A stretch of 64,000 nt of DNA from Thermomicrobiales bacterium. GTDB taxonomy: Bacteria > Chloroflexota > Chloroflexia > Thermomicrobiales > UBA6265. The stretch covers positions 83,532 through 147,531 of the forward strand of contig JAUJOZ010000003.1 of the NCBI GenBank assembly GCA_030447415.1, written 5' to 3'. The notes beneath the pieces were generated by a model that was not told the origin of the DNA, did no database searches, and saw only the letters and a list, made by a program, of their open reading frames with translations. Made by a program: the position numbers and the translations under genes. Position 1 is the stretch's first letter. Each line of letters opens with the position of its first letter. Positions 43,881-54,738 of this stretch are shown piece by piece.

Positions 43881-46190
43881 TCAGGCGGGTCGTCCGGCCC
43901 GCCGAAAGACCCGGACATCACCGCTCGCGAAGGCTTGCTCCCAACCGTGACCGGGGAACGACGGCGACTTGGTCGATGGATACGGGCCGGCGATGGCGCA
44001 CGCCGGTCCAGCGCCCTCCCGCTCGTAGCGACCGACGAACACATAGGTGATGCCGTACAGCTCACGCAGCTCGCCCGATGGCTCGTCGTACAGCGATCGG
44101 GCATCGTTCTGCCGCGGAGCGATCTGCGCCCGGAGAGCGGGCTGGCCACTGCGCCACTGCCCCTCGTGGCCGTCCCAACCGATCGGCGTGGGGACGCCCG
44201 TGAAGGCCGAGACGCGGCTGGTCGGAACCTGACTGTTGGGGTCGTACGAGCACCCGGGAGCCTCCAGCACGACGTCGTCGGCACCGGCATGGTCACGCAG
44301 CCAGCGGATGGCGGCGAGCTCGTCGACCGAGGTGTCACCGACGTAGGCGACGCCGTCGAGGCCGTCCCACCCCGTGAACTCCCCGGTCCAGCGGAAGGAC
44401 GCGACGACCGGATAGACCGCGCCGGCGAGGATGGCTGCCGCGCCCACGGTCAACACGGCGGGTCGCGCGAACCGGCGGGGTGACGCCTCCCGCCACAACA
44501 CGACGCAGGCGAGTGCCGACGCGACGGCGAACAACGTCCAGGCCTGGTAGTAGACCTTGAAGAGCGTGTTGAACCGAGAGTTGAAGACGTCGACGACGTA
44601 GAAGAACTCGGTGACAAGGACCAGCGCGAGTCCGCCGGCGAAGAGACCAGTCGCGAGGGAGCGCGGACCCGGCGTGTCATTGCGCCGGAGGAGCACCAGG
44701 GCCACCGCCAGCGGCCCGCCGCACAGGATGACGAGGGGCGCCGGAAGCAGAATCGCCACCACTGCCGCAGCCGCCGCGATGACCACGGCGGAACGAGAAA
44801 CGCCGAGCGCGGGCGTGGAGCGGACCGACGGTGCGATTCGTGACCCGAGCAGCCACAGGCCGAAAACGTACGGCACACCGAAGACGGTGAGAAACTCGCC
44901 CATGGAGGTGTGATCCCATGTCACCGCGCCGACCGCCGTCAACAGCCGGGAGACGATTGGTACATCACGAAGCAGTTCGGGCAGCGAGGTCGTCTCGCCA
45001 CCCGTGAGCGGGGCAAACGTCAGCGTGAACGGCAGCCAGGCGAGAACGGATGCCCCGACGAGGACGCTGAGAGCCAGCCATCGATCGCGCGATCCGGTCG
45101 TTCGAAAACCGTGCCAAAGTCCCGCACCGGCGACCAGCAGATACGTCGGATAGTCCCAGCTGTTCATGGCGTAGAGCGAGCCAACAACGGCGCCCGCGAC
45201 GGCTACGGCCACCAGATCGTCCCCGCGTCGCTCGCCGCTCGGTCGCGCGCCGCGGAGATAGAGGTTCAGGGCGAGACCAAGGGCAACGATCGTGAACGGC
45301 AACGCCATCACGTGCGGGTGAAGATCACCCAGAAGAAAGCTGAAGAACGGGAACTCGTTGATCGTCTCCTTGGCTGGTTCCCCGGGGGTCAGGACATCGA
45401 AGACGACTCGGCTGGATGCCCAGCCAATGCCGTTCCGTTCCCGGTTCTCCCACCAGCCGGCACGAATCGTCGCCCATGGGTCATCGAGAAACTGCCGGGC
45501 GGCGAAAAGGTTGCCCAGGAGGGCAAGAAGCACAGCCGCGAGCGTACCTGAGACGAACGCACGGCGGCGCGAGAGCCACGGGCGAGCGGCGTTGAATCCG
45601 ACGCCGGCGGCGGCCGTCAGGGTCATGCTAAACGTCGTGGCGAGTGCCAGGTTGAAGCCGACGGAGGCCGGCAACGACGCGAGGCGCGTCAGCGCGCCGT
45701 GGAGGACGTAGCCGAGGTAGTAGTAGTTGATCGGCTCCCCGGCGAACCAGGGGTCGTTCGGAGGCATGGCCACCGCGCGGGCGCTGGACGCCAGGAACGC
45801 CGAGTCCATCGGCTTCTCGGTGTTGAGGATCTCCGGGGTGTAACCACGCAGCCAGACGTACGCCACAAACGCCAAAAGCGAGAGCGCCTCGGCGAGGAGC
45901 AACGATCGAAGCCACGACCGAGAGACCAGCCGGTACCGAAGTGCCCACGCCCATCCCGCTGTGGCGCCCGTCGCCAGCGTCACCCAGAGCCCAACGGTGG
46001 AGTAGGGGAGGAGGTCAAGGCTCGAAAGTAGCCAGAGTGGGTAAACCAGGCCGAGAAGCGCGAGGGGACGGGTGAGCGTCGCTCCCCGGTCCGGCAGTCG
46101 GTGGCAGAGGAGGCGCACCAGCGGCGCCCAACCCCATGTGAGGAGGAGGAGGATTCCGTACCAGCGGGCGATCTCGTCGAGCCAGCTCAT
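43881..46190 (-). CDS. Chlor_Arch_YYY (DUF2298) polytopic membrane protein
   Basis: 769 residues from ATG 46190, about 25 bases after the previous gene's stop; the longer frame would overlap that gene. It has a dozen or more membrane helices. The hallmark is GEPINYYYLGYVLHGALTRL in the first third, with EKPMDSAFLASSARAVAMPP before it and NEFPFFSFLLGDLHPHVMAL after. The C-terminal soluble part (LRDHAGADDVVLEAPGCSYD, GWDGHEGQWR) would be outside. The family occurs in Chloroflexi and Archaea and is thought to resemble GT-C glycosyltransferases; no activity is proven. Confidence 0.9.
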   Translation of the reverse strand: MSWLDEIARWYGILLLLTWGWAPLVRLLCHRLPDRGATLTRPLALLGLVYPLWLLSSLDLLPYSTVGLWVTLATGATAGWAWALRYRLVSRSWLRSLLLAEALSLLAFVAYVWLRGYTPEILNTEKPMDSAFLASSARAVAMPPNDPWFAGEPINYYYLGYVLHGALTRLASLPASVGFNLALATTFSMTLTAAAGVGFNAARPWLSRRRAFVSGTLAAVLLALLGNLFAARQFLDDPWATIRAGWWENRERNGIGWASSRVVFDVLTPGEPAKETINEFPFFSFLLGDLHPHVMALPFTIVALGLALNLYLRGARPSGERRGDDLVAVAVAGAVVGSLYAMNSWDYPTYLLVAGAGLWHGFRTTGSRDRWLALSVLVGASVLAWLPFTLTFAPLTGGETTSLPELLRDVPIVSRLLTAVGAVTWDHTSMGEFLTVFGVPYVFGLWLLGSRIAPSVRSTPALGVSRSAVVIAAAAAVVAILLPAPLVILCGGPLAVALVLLRRNDTPGPRSLATGLFAGGLALVLVTEFFYVVDVFNSRFNTLFKVYYQAWTLFAVASALACVVLWREASPRRFARPAVLTVGAAAILAGAVYPVVASFRWTGEFTGWDGLDGVAYVGDTSVDELAAIRWLRDHAGADDVVLEAPGCSYDPNSQVPTSRVSAFTGVPTPIGWDGHEGQWRSGQPALRAQIAPRQNDARSLYDEPSGELRELYGITYVFVGRYEREGAGPACAIAGPYPSTKSPSFPGHGWEQAFASGDVRVFRRAGRPA

Positions 46191-46215
46191 TGCGGGATCG
46201 ATGGCTCCCGTGCGC

Positions 46216-49200
46216 TCATGTGCCAGCGGGCGGCAGGACTCGGTAGATCGTGGTGCCGTCGTGAACAAACGCCACCGCGAGGGTCGAGCCGACCATCGCC
46301 TCGAGGGCTGCGATGCCCGCGGCCGAGCCCGCCGGTTCGCAGGCGCCGCCCATCGGATAGACGCGCTCAAGCTCGCCGACGACGACGTACGCGACGTTGT
46401 ATCGCCGCAGCACCTCCAGCTTCACCCGCGGGTCCGTGGACAGGTAGAGATCGCGGACATCCTCCTCGCGCGCCGCGAGATCGTCGAGGTATCGCTGCTG
46501 CTGCTCGTGCCGCTGCCACCCCAAGATGGTTGGCAGTCCGGTGGCGATCGAGATCCGCGAACCGTTGCAGCGGTACGGGCCGATGCTCGCCTCCGCTACG
46601 ACCGGGGACCCGTGGACGTTTGCATTCAACCACTCAATGGCGGCGCGATCCCCCCGGTACGAGAGCGATCCGCCCGTGGTGGTTCGCACGGTGCCGTAGT
46701 CCATCCAGTCGAGCGCGTTTAGCGTGCCTGAGCCAAGGTCGTCGATGAATCGCTGATGGAGGCGGGGGCTGGTGGCCAGGAGCGGATAGAGGAGCGACGC
46801 GGCGACGACGACCGCGGCGATGCCCAGACCCGTCCGCGACCACCGCTCCCGCGCCGGCACGTCGACGGCGGCTTCCTCGGGAGCCGACCGCTCTACCTCG
46901 AAGACGGCTGGTCGACCCTGGACGACACCAAGCGTCGTCGCCGAACCACCGCGCAGCAGGTCGCGGATCGGCGGCAGATTGGCCTCGACCCACATCTTTG
47001 CGACGAGCACGGCGGCGGCGAGCGCCAACAGCACCCAGACTTGATTGTAGAACTTGAAAACGGTGTTCATGCGGTATGCGGGGCCGCCGGCCAGATCGTC
47101 GACCAGGAAAACGAGCTCGGTGCCGGCCGCGACGAGGCACCCGGCGGCCACCATCAGCCCTGTGTACCGGTCGGCAATGGCGCGACCCGCGTACCCATAG
47201 CGTGAGCGACGAGGTGGCGACCGCCAGCAGAAGCGCGAGGACCAAACGATCGGTGGCAACGGCCACGCCGATAGCCACCGCCCCGGCCACTAGCGCCGCG
47301 CAATACCGCAGTGCGACAGGCATGACTGCAGTGCGCGCCGCGTCCCACGCGGCGAGGATAAGAACCGCGGTGATGGTCAGCACGGCGGCCGCCGTCATCG
47401 CGGCCGCGAGGCGCTCGTCGATGGTGGTGACGACGCGTCGCCCCGCGAGGAGCGCCAGGGCGAGGACTAGCGGCACGAGCGGTTGCTGTAGCGAGCCCAT
47501 GCCTGAGTACCGACGGGGCAGCAACAGCGCGGCCACGCCCACACCCGTGACGCTGAGAAGTCCACCCAGGTGGCTGGCAAATTCCCCGAGGTCGGACGGC
47601 TGCCGCACGCGATCGAGTAAACCGAAGAGGGCGACATAATGGTGGAAGAAGGGGAGGAAGAGGAGATAGGACGTCGCGCCGAGAACCGCCACTCCGACCA
47701 CCGAGGCGCCGACACGGGCCGACCACCGGCGAAGCGAGGACGTCGCCATGAAGACCGACCCGGCGGCGAGCGCCGCATAGACCGGGACGTCCCAGGCGTT
47801 CGTCGCGCTCAACGTGCCGAGGACGAGCGCCAGGAGCACGAGGCGCGCCACCACGACGCTTCGAAAAGCCGCCGCGCTTCCCCGGGTGAGCGCAAGGGAG
47901 AGACGGCGACCGTCGCGGGCGACAGCGTAACCAAGCGCGATGGCGAGCACGGTAATTGGCAGAGCGACGACGTGGGCGTGGAGATCGGCGTAAAGGCCGG
48001 TGAAGAACGGGAACTCGGTGATGGTGTTGTTGGGGTCGATCACCCGGGTCGGGCTCCAGACCCAGTCGAACGAATCGAACCCCGGCCGGACCTGCTGTAG
48101 GAGCAGTCGCAAGCTCGCCAGGTTGCCGATCCCGACGAGGAAGAGCGCGCCGAGCGCGCCGGCCGGGAGGGCGACCGACCGGCGCTGGGTGATGTCGCGG
48201 CCGAGGGTCGCCGCGACGGCATAGCCCGCACTGGCGAGGAGCGCCATGACCGTCGGCTGCGCCAGGTTAAAGGCGATCTCCGACGGGATCCCGGTCAGCT
48301 TGATGCAGAAGGCGACGAGGTAGAGGCCGTAGTAGTAATAGTTGAGGTAGCCGTCGGCGTACCACGGGTCGTAGGGCGGGAAGTGAGCACTGCGCAGCGT
48401 GGCATTGAGGTGGGCAAACTCCATCGGCTTTTCGCCGCCCCAGATCGGGTGCCAACTGTCCGGGTTGAGGTAGCGGAAGACGAAGAAGAGCGCGAAGATG
48501 ATCCAGAAGACGGCCTCGGCACCGAGCGCGGCGCGGCGCTGGATCCGATGAAACCGCCACGGGCCGCGACGACCACGCCAGTGGACGCGAGCCGCCCAAC
48601 CGAGCACGGCGATGGTGAGGAGCGCGCCCGCTGCCCAGACGGCACGGAACTGGATCAGGCGCACGCTCGCGCCGATCCAGACGAGGTAGCCGGCGACCAG
48701 CAGCGCGATGAGGCGGGCGACGCCCCACCCCGCGTCCGCCGACCGACCGAGGACCAGGGAGGCGAGCGGCCAGCCGGCGACCTGGAGCCCAACGAGCAGG
48801 ACCAGCCAAACCAGGAACGCCGCGAGCGAGTTGCCGGTCAGGCGCTCGCTCCAGCGAGCGTCGGCGACCTCGGGCAACTCCCCGACCGGCTCGTCGAGGA
48901 GCAGCGACGGACGCGACGGATGGCGGGTCGGAGACCAGGGTTGCGCGACCGCGTGCGCCATCAACTGGTCGTAGACCGGCCGCGAGACCAGTGCGTCCTT
49001 CTGGTAGATCAGCACCCGAGGGTGGTCGTAGTTGATCAACGACTCGTCGGCGTCGACGTCCTGGAAGCGGAGCGGTCCGACGCCAGGGTCGTGCCGGAAC
49101 TCTTTGGCAAGACGGAAGCCGAGGCCGCCGCTTTCTAGAAGCTCGTAGTAGCGGGTCTGGACGGCATAACGCCACGGCGACCGGGGGATGGAGCTACGGA

Positions 49201-50737
49201 GGCGGTTGGATGAGAGGACGACGTAGTCAGCCTCCTGGAGGACGCCGTAGATGTAGTCGGCTTCCTCGTCGGGCGGGCGGTCGGTGTAGAGGTCGAATTG
49301 CACGATCTCGTACTGGCGGTCGACACCGTTGAGCCCGGGTCCGAGCGCAGCCGGCAGGGTGTCGTCCCAATACTCCGAGGTCAGGGCACTGCCGTTGGGG
49401 ACGTTGGCGTAGATCCAGCGCGACGCCTCGAGGCGCGTGTGTTCCTGCGCGTACACGGAGGCGAACGACGCGGTGGAGAAGGCAGCTCCGGCGAGGAGAA
49501 GGGCGGCGACGGCCATACCTAGGCGCGGTCCGGGGTAACGCTGGAGCAGGCGCCAGAGCGCGTCGAGGGCGAGGCCGGCGGAGAGGGCGAGAACAGGGAG
49601 AAGGGGGGCGAGGTAGCGAAGGAACTTCGTCTCCGGAAGGGCGACGACGAGGCCATAGCCCAAAAACCAGGCGAGAACGACGGTCTCGCCGGCGCCCCAG
49701 CGCCGCCAGACGCGACCAGCCAGCACGAGGAGCCCGGCAAGGGCAAGAATCCCCGACACGGGACCGAGCCCCCACTTGACGAGTTGCTCGATCTGGTAGG
49801 CGATCGGCGTCGTACCGATGTAGACACGGGTGTACGGATAGTCGAGGGTGCCGCGCACGACGCCCGCTTGCTCGCGCAGGTTGTCGAGGTAAACGTCGGG
49901 CTTGGCCAACGCATAAGGCTCGAACATGCCAAACGCGAGCACGGCGGCCAGGCCACTGATTGCCAATCGCTGAGGGGCAGCGGCGAAGGCTACGACGGTG
50001 GTCTCGCCAGCGCGCCAACGCCGCCAAACGTCGTAGGCGACAGTCACCGCAAGGAGGCCGGCGAGGGTGAACACGCTGCCTTTCGTCGCCATGGCGAGAC
50101 CAAAGGCCGCGCCGGCAACCGCGAACCAGCGAACCGCACCGCGCTCGGCGGCGCGGACGCACGCGTAGAGGCAGAGGGCGACGAAGCAGGTGAGCCAGCT
50201 GTCAGTGGTGAAGAAGTGGGCAAGCTGGATGGACATCGGCGCGAGGGCCGCGACACTGGCGGCGAGGAGCGCGACGCGCCGGCCGTGAACGCGGTGACCG
50301 ATGAGGAAGACGAGAAGCACGGTGATCGTGTCCAACACGGCGGAAATCGAGCGACCGACGCGCTCGATGTGCCCACCATAGGCATGCCAGTTGGTGCCGG
50401 TTGCGCGGGTCACCAGTTCGGCGACCGCGTCCGTGACCAGCAACGGTAACGCGCCATAGGCGAACCGGCGGTATTGACCGGTCGACGGATCGATCGAGCG
50501 CGGGTTCAGCCCGCTGGTGGCTGGATCAAGGAGTTGGTCAAGGTTGGGGGGCCACTCAAGGTGGATGCGGTCGACGATGACGGAGGCAATATGGAGCTCG
50601 TCGGGGTGGAGATAGCGACCGTCGTCCCAATCCAGACCATAGATGCGCAATGCGAACGCCGCGAGGAGCAGCGTTACCAGCGCAACCGAGGTGGAGGACA
50701 TGGGGAGCTGAAAGCGCGCCCGCAGTGATGCGATCAT
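46216..50737 (-). CDS. GT39-like domain fused to a Chlor_Arch_YYY (DUF2298) domain, one frameshift
   Basis: A ~1,500-residue membrane protein read from the start at 50737, with a frameshift near 47200 where SSLT in one frame continues as YGYAGRAIADRYTGLMVAAG in another. The N-terminal ~620 residues look like a PMT/GT39 glycosyltransferase (RIYGLDWDDGRYLHPDELHI, TTDSWLTCFVALCLYACVRA). The C-terminal half is a YYY domain (WYADGYLNYYYYGLYLVAFC, NTITEFPFFTGLYADLHAHV) with a soluble end containing SIGPYRCNGSRISIATGLPT. It lies upstream of a second YYY gene. The pair may build or flip a lipid-linked glycan; that is inference. Confidence 0.85.
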
Positions 50738-50941
50738 ACGAACCGCATTCTACCGAGCGCCGCGGCCGCGGGTCGAGGACTCGTCCAGCGAGAATGGACG
50801 CCCACCGCAGAGATTTCAACGCCGATGCAACCGGAGACCCACCGGCAATGACCGCGGGGAGCACCGCGGGAGATTAGGGTTCGGCCTCCGCCCCCGAGCG
50901 GCGCCACCAGCGCGTGGAGCTGCGGAGATCAACCAGCTGCC

Positions 50942-51976
50942 ATGGACCGACGACTTCGGGGGGATGCCCAGCCGGCCGGCTCGACCGGCATAGGGGCGCT
51001 GCGGGTGGTCTTCTTCGGCACGCCCGACTTCGCCGTGCCAACGCTGGAGCGGATGGCGGGCGACGCCCGGTTCAACGTCGCTCTCGCCGTCACGCAGCCC
51101 GACCGCCCTGCGGGCAGGGGACGACACATTGAGGCATCGCCGGTCAAACGTGCGGCTGAGCGACTTGGCGTCCCGGTCTACCAGCCGATGAACTTGCGCC
51201 ATCAGGCCGCACGGGAACCGCTGGCGTCAGTCGGGGCGGACCTCTTCGTGGTCGCGGCGTACGGCCTCATCTTCGGACCCAAAACGCTCGCGATCCCGCG
51301 CCTCGCTTGCATCAATGTCCATGCCTCCCTCCTGCCCCGCTACCGCGGGGCGAGTCCGATCCCGGCGGCGATCCTGTCGGGGGACACCCGCACCGGTGTC
51401 TCCCTGATGGTGATGGAGAAGGGTCTCGACACCGGGCCGGTGATCGCCACGTCCGAGACGACGATCGAGCCCAACGACACGACTGCTTCGCTGACCGAGC
51501 GCCTGGCACTCGTCGGCGCCGACCTCGCGGTCGAATCGATCCCGCGCTTTGCCGGCGACGAACTCGAACCCCGACCGCAACCGGCGGTCGGTGCAAGCGT
51601 CGTCCGGCCGCTGGTGAAGGCGGACGGGTGGCTCGACTGGTCGCGCCCCGCTATTGTATTGGAGCGGCAGGTACGCGCGATGTGGCCGTGGCCGCGCGCC
51701 TGGACGACGGTCGGCGACGCGGTGCTTCAAATCCACACCGCGACCACAGCAATTGAAGCAGCGGGTACCGCGCCGGGAAGCGTGCTCTCCAGCGAACAAG
51801 GCTTGGCGGTCGCGTGCGGCGAGGGCGCGCTCAGGCTCAGCACGGTCCAGGCCGCGGGCGGCCGTCCGATGACTGGCGAAGCGCTTTTGGTGGGGCGTCG
51901 CGTCCGCCCCGGCGACCGCCTTGGGATTGCAGGGGCACCACCACCGCCGCCTCCGCTCATTGCCTCAGCGGGCTAG
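50942..51976 (+). CDS. fmt: Methionyl-tRNA formyltransferase
   Basis: 344 residues. The Rossmann start VVFFGTPDFAVPTLERM, the formyl-folate site INVHASLLPRYRGASPIPAA (catalytic Asn and His) and MVMEKGLDTGPVIA (catalytic Asp) are all present. The C-terminal OB-like domain (RQVRAMWPWPRAWTTVGDAV) binds initiator tRNA. It formylates Met-tRNA(fMet) for translation initiation. The N-terminus may begin a little inside the ATG at 50942, at the LRVVFFG strand. No def gene lies beside it in the window. Confidence 0.96.
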   Translation: MDRRLRGDAQPAGSTGIGALRVVFFGTPDFAVPTLERMAGDARFNVALAVTQPDRPAGRGRHIEASPVKRAAERLGVPVYQPMNLRHQAAREPLASVGADLFVVAAYGLIFGPKTLAIPRLACINVHASLLPRYRGASPIPAAILSGDTRTGVSLMVMEKGLDTGPVIATSETTIEPNDTTASLTERLALVGADLAVESIPRFAGDELEPRPQPAVGASVVRPLVKADGWLDWSRPAIVLERQVRAMWPWPRAWTTVGDAVLQIHTATTAIEAAGTAPGSVLSSEQGLAVACGEGALRLSTVQAAGGRPMTGEALLVGRRVRPGDRLGIAGAPPPPPPLIASAG

Positions 51977-52222
51977 TGTTCGGGTGCTGCTCATGACGAC
52001 CGATCACTGTCTCGATTGCGGATAAGCGACGTTGTCCGAACTCCGTGGGTGGAAGACTCTTCCCAGCCGGTGCGGCAACCCGGCACGAGGGAGCGGCGGC
52101 GAGAACGGACGCGCGACTATACTCAGCGACGATCGGCCGCGTTGGCCCCGGGGTGCCGTCGCCACTGGCGCCGTGCGCGACTGAGACGCATATCGGCCGC
52201 GGCAAGGGATCCCGACAGGACG

Positions 52223-53857
52223 ATGGTGAGCACCGACCCGACATCCGCGGCCGCGGTTCCAACCACGCCGGCCGCCGGCGCGCGACGCGTCGTCCGTGGC
52301 ATGCCGCAGCATCTGGCCTTCCTCCGGCCGATCGTGTTTCTCGGTGGCTTTACGAGCATCGGCATCGAGCTGGCGGCCTCCCGGCTGATCGCCCCGTACT
52401 TCGGCGGTTCTACCTTCATCTGGGCCAACCTGATCGGCGTCACGCTCGCGTTCTTGTCCCTCGGCTACTACCTCGGCGGCCGCCTCGCCGATCGATTTCC
52501 CGACGCTCGAATCCTCTACCTCTGCACCGCGGCTGCCGCCTGTTTCGCCGGTCTCGTGCCGATTATGTCGCGTCCGATCCTCGGTGCGTCCCTGCGTGCG
52601 TTCGACCGGTTCGACGTCGGCGCCTTCTATGGCTCCCTGCTCGGTGTCCTGCTCCTCTTTGCCGTACCGCTGACGCTGCTCGGGTTCGTGACCCCTTACG
52701 CTATCCGCCTGCGCCTCGAAGATGTGACGGCCGCCGGGAACACCGCCGGTGGCATCTACGCGCTCTCCACCGTCGGATCGATCGCCGGCAGCTTCCTGCC
52801 GGTCATCGTCTTCATTCCGCTCTTCGGGACGGCGCGCACGTTCCTCCTCCTCGGCCTCGCCCTCCTCGTCCCCTCCCTCCTTGCGCTCACCCTGCTCGGC
52901 GCCCGGCGGGCGGCGCTCCTGAGCGCTGCCTTTGCGGCGGTGCTGATCACCGGGACAACGGTGGCTGGAGGGGGACCGATCAAGCCAGCCGAACGCGGTC
53001 GGCTTGTCTACGAAACTGAGTCCGACGGCAACTACATTCAGGTGCTGGAAGAGGATGGCCGCTACCTGCTCGCGCTGAATGAAGGGCGAGCTATTCACTC
53101 GATCTACGACCGGAACGAACTGCTGACCCGCGGCCCCTGGGATTACTTCATGATCGGCCCGCTCTTCAACGACGATGCCGGCCCCGACACGACCCGGAAT
53201 GCGCTCCTGATCGGCCTCGCGGGCGGCACCGTCGCTCGTCAGCTCACCGCGGCCTATGGTCCGATCCCGATCGACGGCGTCGAGATCGACCCCGAGATCG
53301 CGCGCGTCGGGCGCGAATACTTCGGCCTTGACGACCCAGACATGGCGAACGTGAATGTCATCGTCGAGGACGGCCGGTACTTCCTGCGCACGACCGACCG
53401 CACGTACGACCTGATTGGGGTGGATGCCTACCGCCAGCCATACATCCCCTTCCAGCTGACGTCGCGGGAGTTCTTTCAGGAGGTGCGCGACCACCTGACA
53501 CCCGAGGGCGTCGCGGTCATCAATGTCGGCCGCACGGCAACCGACTACCGGCTGGTCGACGCGATCGCCTCGACGATGACCGCCGTCTACCCCAACGTGT
53601 ACGTCATCGATGTCGAGCGCTACAGCAACAGCATCGTCGTCGGCACCAACGCTCCCACCGATCGGTCCGCCTTCGCTCGAAACGTCGCAACACTCCCTGA
53701 TGGTGTGCTGCGTACCGTGGGGGAGCGCGCCGTCGCCACCGGCAACGTTCGCGAGGCCGCTTCACGAGGTCGGGTCTTTACCGATGACCACGCGCCGGTC
53801 GAGCTAGTGGTTGACCAGATCATCCTCGACGTCGCGCGCGAGGGCGAAGAGCGGTGA
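52223..53857 (+). CDS. Membrane protein fused to a spermidine-synthase-like domain
   Basis: 544 residues from ATG 52223. Seven or so membrane helices (IVFLGGFTSIGIELAASRLI, IWANLIGVTLAFLSLGYYLG, GIYALSTVGSIAGSFLPVIV) precede a soluble methyltransferase-like domain with the spermidine synthase SAM/dcSAM site: LLIGLAGGTVARQL, GVEIDPEIARVGREYFGLDD, VEDGRYFLRTTDRTYDLIGV. Such 'fused MFS/spermidine synthase' proteins are widespread, and whether they make polyamines is unsettled. The stop overlaps the GTG of the next gene (GTGA), so they are co-translated. Confidence 0.88.
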   Translation: MVSTDPTSAAAVPTTPAAGARRVVRGMPQHLAFLRPIVFLGGFTSIGIELAASRLIAPYFGGSTFIWANLIGVTLAFLSLGYYLGGRLADRFPDARILYLCTAAAACFAGLVPIMSRPILGASLRAFDRFDVGAFYGSLLGVLLLFAVPLTLLGFVTPYAIRLRLEDVTAAGNTAGGIYALSTVGSIAGSFLPVIVFIPLFGTARTFLLLGLALLVPSLLALTLLGARRAALLSAAFAAVLITGTTVAGGGPIKPAERGRLVYETESDGNYIQVLEEDGRYLLALNEGRAIHSIYDRNELLTRGPWDYFMIGPLFNDDAGPDTTRNALLIGLAGGTVARQLTAAYGPIPIDGVEIDPEIARVGREYFGLDDPDMANVNVIVEDGRYFLRTTDRTYDLIGVDAYRQPYIPFQLTSREFFQEVRDHLTPEGVAVINVGRTATDYRLVDAIASTMTAVYPNVYVIDVERYSNSIVVGTNAPTDRSAFARNVATLPDGVLRTVGERAVATGNVREAASRGRVFTDDHAPVELVVDQIILDVAREGEER

Positions 53858-54723
53858 GGCGGCTGGACATCGGGACCTCGGAGATCGTCGGCCCCCGTGC
53901 GTCCGAGGTCCCCGCTGGCGAGGCAAACGGAAACGGCGAGGACCTCCCCGTGCTCCGAAGCCAACTGCTAGCGCAGGTGCTGGGAATCGCCCACGGGATC
54001 ACCAGCCGGGTGCCAGGCCTGGACCGCGCGGACGGGAACGTCGGCTACGGTGCCCCCCGTGACCGCGAGGATGCCTGGGAGATGCGACGCCGCTGGTGCG
54101 CCGCGATGGGTCTCGATGCCACGCGGATTGCCACGGCGGTTCAGATCCACGGAGCTAACGTCCTGCGCCTGGGACGCCGCGACGCGGGACGAGGGGCACT
54201 GCCCGGCTCTGACCGCGTTGGCCTCAGTGACGGCCTGATTACCGACGAGCCGGGCGTCGTCCTCATGACGCTTCACGCCGACTGCCTGCCGATTCTGATG
54301 GTGGATCCACGGCGACCGGCTCTGGCGGCGGTGCACGCCGGGTGGCGGGGGACCGTCGCCGACGTCGCCGGGGCCGCGGTAGCAGGACTGGTCGACGCGT
54401 TCGAAAGCCGGCCAGCCGATCTCTTGGCGTTCATCGGGCCCGGCATCGGTCTCTGTTGCTATGACGTCGGAGCCGACGTCATCGCCGCGTGGCGGGAGCG
54501 CGCGGGAAGCGAGGCTGCGCTGGCGCTCGGGGAGCAGATGGGGCGGGTCAGCTTCGACCTGCCCGCTGCCAACGCGCTGCAACTCCGGCGAGCCGGCGTG
54601 CAGCCGAGCCACATCGAGGCGAGCGGGATTTGCACCCGCTGCGCGGGCGACGCCTGGTTCTCCCATCGCGGCCAGGGTCCCGAGACGGGCCGGTTCGGGG
54701 CCTTCCTCGCCCTGACGAGTTAG
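53854..54723 (+). CDS. pgeF: PgeF/YfiH-family purine nucleoside phosphorylase (multicopper 'laccase' domain)
   Basis: 289 residues from GTG 53854, overlapping the previous stop. Family motifs are intact: VQIHGANVLR, LMTLHADCLPILMVDPRRPA, AAVHAGWRGTVADVAGA, FIGPGIGLCCYDVGADV, and the C-terminal GICTRCAGDAWFSHRGQGPE. The two His and one Cys of the active site (H in HADC, C in ADC, H in VHAGW) are present. YfiH proteins cleave nucleosides or correct peptidoglycan precursor errors. It sits 15 bases before the PLP-homeostasis gene, the common yfiH-yggS order. Confidence 0.93.
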   Translation: MRRLDIGTSEIVGPRASEVPAGEANGNGEDLPVLRSQLLAQVLGIAHGITSRVPGLDRADGNVGYGAPRDREDAWEMRRRWCAAMGLDATRIATAVQIHGANVLRLGRRDAGRGALPGSDRVGLSDGLITDEPGVVLMTLHADCLPILMVDPRRPALAAVHAGWRGTVADVAGAAVAGLVDAFESRPADLLAFIGPGIGLCCYDVGADVIAAWRERAGSEAALALGEQMGRVSFDLPAANALQLRRAGVQPSHIEASGICTRCAGDAWFSHRGQGPETGRFGAFLALTS

Positions 54724-54738
54724 GAGGAGCGGTCGGGG

